From: UMGS1649 sp045637095
Lineage (GTDB): Bacteria; Bacillota; Clostridia; TANB77; CAG-465
DNA: 45,666 nucleotides
Direction of reading: 5' to 3'
Assembly (NCBI GenBank): GCA_045637095.1
Contig: JAZTYX010000005.1
Span: 1 to 45,666, forward strand
A program made the translations under genes and the position numbers. The stretch's first letter is position 1. Every line of letters begins with the position of its first letter. The notes below the pieces were generated by a model, which did not search any database, had not been told where the DNA came from, and was given only the letters and a program-made list of their open reading frames with translations. Below, one piece after another: positions 39,580 to 45,666 of the stretch.

Positions 39580-41061
39580 ATGAAAAGCATAGATATTTAC
39601 AAGGATATATCTGCTAGAACAGGCGGAGATATATATATTGGGGTTGTAGGACCTGTAAGAACCGGTAAATCTACATTTATTAAAAACTTTATGGAGAGGC
39701 TTGTTATACCAAGTATAGATAATCCACATAAACAAGAACGCGCAATCGACGAACTTCCACAAAGTGCCGCTGGTAAAACCATTATGACTACAGAACCTAA
39801 ATTTGTACCTAATGAATCTGTAGACATTACTCTAAACGGTAATGTTAAAATGAAAGCAAGACTAGTAGACTGTGTTGGATATTTAGTAAACGATGCTATG
39901 GGGCATCTTGAAGGAAATATGCCTAGAATGGTAAGAACACCTTGGTCAGATGATGAGCTACCTTTTGCTAAAGCTGCTGAAACCGGAACTCACAAGGTAA
40001 TATGTGATCATTCTACCATTGGTCTTGTTGTAACTACTGATGGCAGCATAACAGATATTCCAAGAGAAAATTATATAGCTGCCGAAGAACGTGTTATTAG
40101 CGAACTTAAAGAATGTGGCAAACCATTTGTAATTCTACTTAACTCAAAAGATCCAGATTCTAACGAATGTGAATCTTTAAGATGTGATCTTGAAGATAAA
40201 TACAATGTACCAGTTGTATCTAGCAATGCTTTAAATTTAACCGAAAAGGACATCAAAGAAATGTTTACTAGAGTATTAGAAGAATTTCCTGTAAGCGAAA
40301 TTAGTTTCAAACTGCCTAATTGGTTTAATATGTTAGATAGTACCTATCCATTAAAAGAAAAAATAATAGCTTTAGTTAAAGAAAATTTCTTAAAAGAAAC
40401 ATCTATTAGAGAAATAACAAAAACTACAGAGAGTTTTATTAAAGATTCAGATATATTTAAGAACATATCTGTAGACGAAGCGAATATGTCCGATGGCTGT
40501 GTTAGTATAAAAATGGATATTAAAGACGAATGGTTCTTCAAAGTATTAAGTGAAAAGACAGGAAACGAAATAACTTCCGAATGCGATATCTTCTCTCTTG
40601 TAAATGATTACTCAAAAGTAAAAAAAGATTATTCTAAAATAAAAGACGCTTTAGAGGAAGTTAATATTAAAGGGTATGGTATAGTAACTCCAGATATAGA
40701 CGAATTAACTCTAGAAGAACCTGAAATAGTTAAGCAAGGAACTAAATATGGAGTTAAATTAAAAGCTTCTGCTCCATCTATTCATATGATAAAAGCAGAT
40801 ATAGAAACAGAAGTCTCTCCTATAGTAGGAAGCGAAAAGCAATCCGAAGATTTAGTTAAATATCTTTTAGCCGAATTTGAAAACGATCCTAAATCTATAT
40901 GGAAATCTAACATATTTGGCAAATCTCTACACGAATTAGTTAACGAAGGTCTTCATAATAAACTATATAAAATGCCCGATGAAGCTAGAATGAAATTACA
41001 AGAAACTTTAGAAAGATTAATCAACGAAGGTTGTAGCGGATTAATTTGTATAATATTATAA
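39580..41061 (+). CDS. spoIVA: stage IV sporulation protein A, coat basement ATPase
   Basis: The 493-residue protein starts MKSIDIYKDISARTGGDIYI with Walker A GPVRTGKS (24-31), MTTEPKFVPNE and DCVGYLVNDAMGH, and ends with the SpoIVA-type GCSGLICIIL. It is a TRAFAC-class ATPase that polymerises on the outer forespore membrane as a platform for the spore coat. It is present in nearly all endospore formers, so this genome very probably encodes sporulation. GGAGG precedes the ATG. Confidence 0.97.
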   Translation: MKSIDIYKDISARTGGDIYIGVVGPVRTGKSTFIKNFMERLVIPSIDNPHKQERAIDELPQSAAGKTIMTTEPKFVPNESVDITLNGNVKMKARLVDCVGYLVNDAMGHLEGNMPRMVRTPWSDDELPFAKAAETGTHKVICDHSTIGLVVTTDGSITDIPRENYIAAEERVISELKECGKPFVILLNSKDPDSNECESLRCDLEDKYNVPVVSSNALNLTEKDIKEMFTRVLEEFPVSEISFKLPNWFNMLDSTYPLKEKIIALVKENFLKETSIREITKTTESFIKDSDIFKNISVDEANMSDGCVSIKMDIKDEWFFKVLSEKTGNEITSECDIFSLVNDYSKVKKDYSKIKDALEEVNIKGYGIVTPDIDELTLEEPEIVKQGTKYGVKLKASAPSIHMIKADIETEVSPIVGSEKQSEDLVKYLLAEFENDPKSIWKSNIFGKSLHELVNEGLHNKLYKMPDEARMKLQETLERLINEGCSGLICIIL

Positions 41062-41084
41062 CAGATACGAGATAGTAAAAATAT

Positions 41085-41142
41085 AAATAATAAAAAATAT
41101 AAAGCAACACATATCTGTTACTTTATATTTTTTTATTATTTT
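41085..41142. terminator. AT-rich bidirectional terminator
   Basis: An arm with AATAATAAAAAATATAAAG (41086-41104) pairs with CTTTATATTTTTTTATTATT (41121-41140), between the converging spoIVA and KilA-N genes. Confidence 0.75.
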
Positions 41143-41146
41143 CAAC

Positions 41147-42031
41147 TCATCCTTCCAATAAATGTACTTTTTCTATTTCTTGTTCTAAATTTTCTAAATC
41201 TTTTATATTTTTATTTTCCTTCAATATTTTAATTTGATTTTTTGCAGATTCATTTAATAGGATTAGTCTATCCTTTTGAGGAATTTTGTTTTTTATATAT
41301 TCTGCATTAATATTTTCTAGATTATTTAATATTATCAAATGTAACAAATCGGTATAATCTCTAATATTCCCATCTTTTGCAAGTTCGGGATTTCTTTCTC
41401 TCCACTCTTTTGCTGTCATTCCAAAAAGCGATACATTTAGCACATCCGCTTCACTTGCATAAATATAATTCTTTTGTTCTTCTGTTAAATTGGGAATAAT
41501 ATAATTTTTAATTGCATCTGTGTGAATAAGATAGTTAGCTTTCGCCAGTATTCTGTTTGCTTTCCAATCAATCTTTTCTTGATAAGCTTCATTAGATTTT
41601 AGTCTTTCAAATTCTTTTATTAAGTATAATTTAAATTCTGGGGATAACCAACTTGCAAATTCAAATGCTATATCCGGATGAGCAAATGTTCCTAAACTAT
41701 ATTTTCCAGAACTAGGAATTATGCCAATTGCATTAAAATTATTTTTCCATTTCCTTGGCGTCATGCTAAATCTATTATACGCTGCATCTTCCAGTTTAAT
41801 TCTGTGGAATTCCACGAAATTAAAATTTTCATTATTAATTATTTCCCATAATCCATAATATTCAAAAGAATTTCTATTAGACATCCAATTTCTTATAATA
41901 TCTGATGGTTCGTCTTCTATAGAACATTTAGCTAAATCTGTAAGTGAAATATAATTCACATTTCCAACTCTCATTATCCCTATTTTATTTTCTTTAACAA
42001 TTATTTCCGTTTTTACTATGTTTTTATTCAA
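41147..42031 (-). CDS. KilA-N domain protein (phage-related DNA-binding)
   Basis: The 294-residue protein has the KilA-N pattern: NYISLTDLAK, DIIRNWMSNRNSFEYYGLWE, MTPRKWKNNFNAIGI and HPDIAFEFASWLSPEFKLYL. Such proteins come from phages and large DNA viruses and bind nucleic acid through the N-terminal domain. The C-terminal half is helical and unassigned. Start is a TTG at 42031 with AAGGGTG upstream; the next ATG (codon 20) would cut into the first strand of the domain. No other phage gene is near, so it is an orphan or a relic. Confidence 0.85.
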   Translation of the reverse strand: MNKNIVKTEIIVKENKIGIMRVGNVNYISLTDLAKCSIEDEPSDIIRNWMSNRNSFEYYGLWEIINNENFNFVEFHRIKLEDAAYNRFSMTPRKWKNNFNAIGIIPSSGKYSLGTFAHPDIAFEFASWLSPEFKLYLIKEFERLKSNEAYQEKIDWKANRILAKANYLIHTDAIKNYIIPNLTEEQKNYIYASEADVLNVSLFGMTAKEWRERNPELAKDGNIRDYTDLLHLIILNNLENINAEYIKNKIPQKDRLILLNESAKNQIKILKENKNIKDLENLEQEIEKVHLLEG

Positions 42032-42135
42032 ATTACGTCACCCTTCCCACTGTTAATATTTCTTATTACATGTTGTTTTTTCTTATTACTTTTATGATGT
42101 TTTAGGGTAGAACTTTCTATATTAATACTATATAT

Positions 42136-42162
42136 AATTTTTCACCCTGGGTGTGAAAAATT
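42136..42162. repeat. 10-bp inverted repeat upstream of the KilA-N gene, possible operator
   Basis: AATTTTTCAC and GTGAAAAATT flank CCTGGGT, which can pair in part as well. It lies in the 167-nt gap between the KilA-N gene and the DprA-like gene. It could be an operator for the KilA-N gene or a weak terminator of the DprA-like gene. The rest of the gap shows no gene. Confidence 0.45.
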
Positions 42163-42198
42163 GAGAGAGTTTTAATCGAAGTTTTTTGGATTATCTAA

Positions 42199-42453
42199 TC
42201 ATATATATTTAGCTCCATCTTTAATAAGATAGTTACAAACATAGTATTCTTTAGCAAACCCATTCTTTATACAAAGTATTTCTTTTCCATGCATTAATGC
42301 TATGTCTATAATATCTAGAGACCTTCTAACATTTAATGCTTTGTCTACTATAACTACATCCGCTAAGGTTAGATTTTTTTCATATACTTTTTTATCTCTT
42401 AAATATTTACAAAGCTCAATGTTATTTTTGGGTTCTAATACATAGACTTTCAT
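42199..42453 (-). CDS. DprA/Smf-like mini-protein, 84 aa
   Basis: Full-length DprA is about 290-360 residues. Here only a short Rossmann-like piece is seen: TLADVVIVDKALNVRRSLD, then IALMHGKEILCIKNG and NYLIKDGAKYI. These line up with the DprA end (VVEA...SGSL.TA..AL..GREVFAVPG...N.LI..GA). GGAGG precedes the ATG at 42453, so it looks like a deliberate small gene, not debris. It is divergent from the SOS-type polymerase gene. Relation to DNA uptake or LOG-type nucleotide enzymes is inference. Confidence 0.55.
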   Translation of the reverse strand: MKVYVLEPKNNIELCKYLRDKKVYEKNLTLADVVIVDKALNVRRSLDIIDIALMHGKEILCIKNGFAKEYYVCNYLIKDGAKYI

Positions 42454-42476
42454 ACTGCACCTCCAGAAACTTCCTC

Positions 42477-42505
42477 TTGACATTAAGAACAAGTGTTTGT
42501 ATAAT
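42477..42505 (+). promoter_or_regulatory. perfect consensus sigma-A promoter of the Y-family polymerase
   Basis: TTGACA (42477-42482), 17 nt, TATAAT (42500-42505). The spacer is filled by an SOS box. Confidence 0.9.
42486..42499 (+). promoter_or_regulatory. LexA (SOS) box
   Basis: AGAACAAGTGTTTG matches 13 of 14 positions of the Bacillus SOS consensus CGAACRNRYGTTYG. It fills the promoter spacer, so LexA binding would block the polymerase gene. The box may also affect the divergent DprA-like gene. Confidence 0.75.
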
Positions 42506-42521
42506 ATTTTTGGTGAATAAA

Positions 42522-43715
42522 ATGTCTAAGATATATTTTCATATAGATGTTAACAATGCATTTCTGTCGTGGGAAGCCGTTAAAAGATTAAAAGAAGGTG
42601 AAACTACAGATTTAAGAACTATTCCTTCAGCAGTAGCGGGGGATCCTAAAAACAGAACTGGAATTATCCTAGCTAAATCCAAACCAGCGAAAGATCTGGG
42701 GGTAAAAACAGGTGAACCTATTTTTTCTGCTGTTAAAAAATGTCCGGATTTAGTATGCGTTCCGCCTAATCACAGTTATTATGAGGGTGAAAGTCTTAAA
42801 TTAAGAAAACTTTTGGAAGATTTCTCTGATGAAATTGAACCATATTCTATAGATGAATGTTTTATAACATACATTCCACTTTTAGGTAGTGTTATGGAAG
42901 TTGCAAATAACATTAAAGATAGAATTTTTAACGAACTCGGCTTTACCGTAAACATTGGTATATCCGATACTAAATACCTTGCAAAGGTAGCAAGCGATTT
43001 TGAAAAACCAAATAAAATACATACATTGTATGTTTCAGAAATTAAAGAAAAATTTTGGCCACTACCTATAGAAAACATGTTTTTATTAGGTAGCAAGACC
43101 GCAGCTAAACTTAAAACTTTAGGAATTGATACTGTATACAAACTTGCTCATACAGATATTGCTATCTTAAGGGCTCATCTAAAATCTCAAGGAGAAGACT
43201 TGTACAACTATGCTTGGGGTAAAGACATAGATGAACGTCATAGCAAAAAAGAAACTCCTAAATCTGTTGGTCACAGCAAAACTTCTGTAACAGATTTAAC
43301 TAATATAGATGATATATATTCTTTTATATTAGATGTTGTCGGAGATACATGTAATAGACTTAGAAAAGAGTCTATGAAAGCAAATACCATAACAGTCACA
43401 TTAAAAACAAGTAATTTCAAAGTATATTCAATGGCCCAAACTATAGATTTTGCTACCAATGGAACTAATGAAATTTTTAAGGACTGTAAAAATATATTTA
43501 ACAAAATGTATAAAGGTGAACCACTAAGACTTATAGGGATAAGCCTTAGTAACTTAGAACCAGATGAAACAACACAGTTAAATCTATTTGAAACATTTAA
43601 TGAAAAGGAACAAAAGCTAGATAAAACCGTAGATAATATACTTAATAAATTCGGCAATTCTCATCTCATTACTCGCGGTTCATTAATACAGCATAATAAT
43701 AAAAATATTGATTGA
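42522..43715 (+). CDS. dinB: Y-family translesion DNA polymerase (DinB/UmuC type)
   Basis: The 397-residue protein has catalytic acidic motifs FHIDVNNAF (start) and YSIDECF, a helix-hairpin-helix region (LGSKTAAKLKTLGI) and a beta-clamp-binding peptide QLNLF near residue 365. It copies damaged DNA with low fidelity. The YSIDECF form is nearer to the Firmicutes UmuC/UvrX branch than to classical DinB, so the symbol is approximate. I start at the ATG at 42522 with GGTGA upstream, because 15 more residues would reach into the promoter. Confidence 0.92.
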   Translation: MSKIYFHIDVNNAFLSWEAVKRLKEGETTDLRTIPSAVAGDPKNRTGIILAKSKPAKDLGVKTGEPIFSAVKKCPDLVCVPPNHSYYEGESLKLRKLLEDFSDEIEPYSIDECFITYIPLLGSVMEVANNIKDRIFNELGFTVNIGISDTKYLAKVASDFEKPNKIHTLYVSEIKEKFWPLPIENMFLLGSKTAAKLKTLGIDTVYKLAHTDIAILRAHLKSQGEDLYNYAWGKDIDERHSKKETPKSVGHSKTSVTDLTNIDDIYSFILDVVGDTCNRLRKESMKANTITVTLKTSNFKVYSMAQTIDFATNGTNEIFKDCKNIFNKMYKGEPLRLIGISLSNLEPDETTQLNLFETFNEKEQKLDKTVDNILNKFGNSHLITRGSLIQHNNKNID

Positions 43716-43755
43716 TATAGCAAACATTAAACTTTGTTTAATATGTTTGCTATAT
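43715..43755. terminator. hairpin between converging dinB and GNAT genes, containing the GNAT stop codon
   Basis: ATATAGCAAACAT pairs with ATGTTTGCTATAT; inside, TAAAC pairs with GTTTA past a two-base bulge. T-tracts are poor on both sides, so strength is uncertain. Confidence 0.6.
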
Positions 43756-44191
43756 TTGCTCTTGTAGTCTCATAATATTTTTTAGTTCTAAAACCCAAAC
43801 ATTCATACCAAGTAATAGGAAAATTAGTTAATGTGTAAATACTGCTTTCCATTTCCTCTACACCATAATCATTTAAGGCTTTTGTACATACTCGTGTAAT
43901 TAATTTTGTTCCTATTTTCTTTCTTCTATAATCCGGATGAACTACAAGCACTCTTGATTCTATTATTTCTTTATTAAATTCCGGCATAATTACATTTAAT
44001 GTAACTCCTACTATTTTTCCATCTTCAACTGCAACAAAGCATAATTTATTACACATTCTATATAATAACCATACATACTTTTCTGCGTACTTCTCATTCC
44101 ATCTCCTATCTTTTGTTTCACTTTCATAAGCAGCTATTAAAAGTTTGGCTACTTCTTTTATTTCATTTTTCTTTAATAATCTTATTCTCAT
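43727..44191 (-). CDS. GNAT family N-acetyltransferase
   Basis: The 154-residue protein shows the GNAT pattern: a beta strand with VGVTLNVIMPEF, then RVLVVHPDYRRKKIGTKLI, the acetyl-CoA loop (R/Q-x-x-G-x-x), and a closing FPITWYECLGF. It transfers an acetyl group to an unknown small molecule or protein. I start at the ATG at 44191 after GGTGAT. Its last codons lie in the terminator hairpin. Confidence 0.88.
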   Translation of the reverse strand: MRIRLLKKNEIKEVAKLLIAAYESETKDRRWNEKYAEKYVWLLYRMCNKLCFVAVEDGKIVGVTLNVIMPEFNKEIIESRVLVVHPDYRRKKIGTKLITRVCTKALNDYGVEEMESSIYTLTNFPITWYECLGFRTKKYYETTRANIANILNKV

Positions 44192-44239
44192 AAACATCAC
44201 CAAAACTATTATGTGTTTGCTAAGAATAACTATACTTAC

Positions 44240-44268
44240 ATTTTAATGATTTATAATTTTGTTGTAAA
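44240..44268 (-). promoter_or_regulatory. possible promoter of the GNAT gene
   Basis: TTTACA (44263-44268), 17 nt, TAAAAT (44240-44245) on the minus strand. Confidence 0.5.
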
Positions 44269-44296
44269 CAAGTTTTATTTTTTTATTGTATAAATC

Positions 44297-44333
44297 AAAT
44301 GGATACCTTGCTACTCTAGCAAAGTATCCATTT
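44297..44333 (-). terminator. hairpin terminator after folC
   Basis: AAATGGATAC and GTATCCATTT pair, continued by TTGCTA/TAGCAA past one mismatch; it lies directly after the folC stop. Confidence 0.75.
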
Positions 44334-44338
44334 ACATT

Positions 44339-45634
44339 TTACGACATTTTTTCTTTTAACTCTTTAATTTTATGTGTAACCTTACCATATACATAGAAGC
44401 TTCCTATTACAAATGATGTTGAATCCAATCTTTTAGCAAATGCATATTCTAACGCCTCATCTAAAGATTTCATTAATACATTTGGTCCCCTGTTATTTTT
44501 CAATGCTTCTTCGTATAACATTTGCGAAGTTGCATATTTTTTATCTTCAGCACCAGAAGTTAATATTATTGTTGCATCTTTATCTTCTAACAGTATCTTT
44601 AACATCTTAGCATAATCTTTTCTTTTTAATATTGACACTATGTATATTCTTTTTTCTTCTTTATAGTACATTTCCATCATATCTAAAAATATTCTCATTG
44701 CAGGGGCATTGTGTGCACCATCATAATATATATCTGGAAACTCAGATATTTTTTCCATTCTAGCTTTATGCACTACTGTTCTTAAGCCTTCATATATAGC
44801 TTCGTTTGAAACTTTATATCCCAAACTATTAAGTATATTCATTGCTTCTATACACATACAAGCATTTTCTACTTGCTTCTTACCTTTTAGATTTACCGCT
44901 ACATTCTGTAACGTTGTGTAATCAAAATACTGGTAATCTTCATTATATATATATCCTTTTATATTATTAGAATCTAATACATGTAACGAGTTATTTTCCT
45001 TCTTGCACTTTTCGTTTATTACATACATCACTTCATCTTTCATTTTGAATATTACTGTATGCGAATTAGGCTTAATTATACCTGCTTTCTTTGTAGCAAT
45101 TTCTGTAAGTGTACCACCTAATAATTTTATATGATCATAATCTACTGAAGATATTATTGATACAAGTGTATTTGTTATTATATTCGTTGCATCATCTCTT
45201 CCACCTAAGCCTGTTTCTAAAACCGCAAAGTCTACATTTTTTCTTGTGTAATATATAAATGCAATTATTGTTATTATCTCAAAATATGATAATTTTACAC
45301 CTGTGTTTATAGCGAACTCATCCATTTTAGGTTGTAATTCTAATATCAACTCTTCTAATTCTTCATCTGTTATATGTACGCTATTTACACTAATTCTTTC
45401 GTTGTAGTTTATTAAATGTGGGGTTATAAACTTACCTACTGTATAGCCTTGTTTTTCAAGGATATTACTTACCATTTCTGTACAACTACCTTTTCCATTA
45501 GTTCCTGTTATATGTATACATTTAAGCTTAGTCTCAGGACTATCATATAACTTTAAGAATTCTTTTATCTTTCCTAAATCCGGATTTTTACTTCCGCGAT
45601 ATGAATTATCAAAATATGAATTTATATCTATCAT
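44339..45634 (-). CDS. folC: bifunctional folylpolyglutamate synthase / dihydrofolate synthase
   Basis: The 431-residue protein has the Mur-ligase-type P-loop HITGTNGKGS (P-loop 43-50), FITPHLINYNERISVN, VLETGLGGRDDATN and YDGAHNAPAM, all FolC signatures. It adds glutamates to folates in the cytoplasm. AAAGGTG precedes the ATG. Its promoter lies beyond the right edge or in the 32 bases left. With folD it gives the window two folate genes, but they are far apart. Confidence 0.96.
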   Translation of the reverse strand: MIDINSYFDNSYRGSKNPDLGKIKEFLKLYDSPETKLKCIHITGTNGKGSCTEMVSNILEKQGYTVGKFITPHLINYNERISVNSVHITDEELEELILELQPKMDEFAINTGVKLSYFEIITIIAFIYYTRKNVDFAVLETGLGGRDDATNIITNTLVSIISSVDYDHIKLLGGTLTEIATKKAGIIKPNSHTVIFKMKDEVMYVINEKCKKENNSLHVLDSNNIKGYIYNEDYQYFDYTTLQNVAVNLKGKKQVENACMCIEAMNILNSLGYKVSNEAIYEGLRTVVHKARMEKISEFPDIYYDGAHNAPAMRIFLDMMEMYYKEEKRIYIVSILKRKDYAKMLKILLEDKDATIILTSGAEDKKYATSQMLYEEALKNNRGPNVLMKSLDEALEYAFAKRLDSTSFVIGSFYVYGKVTHKIKELKEKMS

Positions 45635-45666
45635 TATTTCACCTTTTCTTTTGTAATATTTTTACT

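Noticed and set aside
41147..42031. Prophage around the KilA-N gene
   Set aside because: No other phage structural, lysis or integration gene is near; the neighbours are spoIVA and DNA-repair-type genes.

Overview
The window comes from a low-GC, spore-forming Firmicute, most likely an uncultivated or gut-type Clostridia lineage. The basis is the AT-rich codon use, strong AGGAGG-type ribosome binding sites, and three sporulation genes (spoIVA, bofA and a dipicolinate synthase A gene), together with Firmicutes-type UppP, RadA, Obg and an L21 leader. No species can be named from the sequence alone. TAA, TAG and TGA are all used as stops, so the genetic code is the standard bacterial one.

Layout. 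1-2042: a secreted cell-wall glucosaminidase with SH3 and Ig-like repeats, cut by the window edge. 2176-5557: desulfoferrodoxin, small hypothetical genes, a pair of related two-helix mini-proteins, and a NadM-Nudix bifunctional gene overlapped by an unknown gene. 5639-12431: tRNA-Thr, a membrane protein, a CarD-like regulator, corA-radA, an E2-like acyltransferase with an altered catalytic motif, a zinc-ribbon protein and an F420-ligase-like gene. 12565-15765: a very large ABC-FtsX fusion. 15914-18951: hypothetical cassettes and a DUF21-CBS membrane protein. 19081-24690 (minus strand): pth, rplU, rpmA, trpS, an unknown possibly ART-fold gene, obg, bofA and tRNA-Gly. 24810-27230: a TraG/VirD4-like membrane ATPase with an in-frame TAG before its last 95 codons. 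27290-35228 (minus strand): an orphan pilin-like protein and the chain ung, queA, unknown coiled-coil gene, tgt, dpaA, uppP, folD. 35368-36996: a small gene plus a zincin-like gene. 37049-41061: an MBL hydrolase, recJ and spoIVA. 41147-45634: a KilA-N protein, a DprA-like mini-protein, an SOS-type Y-family polymerase, a GNAT and folC.

Two themes stand out. First, four large proteins of unknown or unusual kind are embedded in, or placed divergently to, housekeeping operons: the VirD4-like ATPase, the ART-like protein between trpS and obg, the coiled-coil protein between queA and tgt, and the zincin opposite ung. No relaxase, integrase or other conjugation gene is present. They may be scattered parts of one uncharacterised machine, but that is inference. 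Second, many small hypothetical genes sit in self-contained cassettes with their own extended -10 (TGnTATAAT) promoter and terminator. Two of these cassettes are visibly richer in G+C than their neighbours.

Other points of note are an L27 without the cleavable Firmicutes N-terminal extension together with absence of its protease gene from the operon, a 14-bp inverted repeat that includes the 5' end of tRNA-Gly, terminators whose T-tract leads straight into the next promoter, and a near-perfect SOS box inside a consensus promoter.
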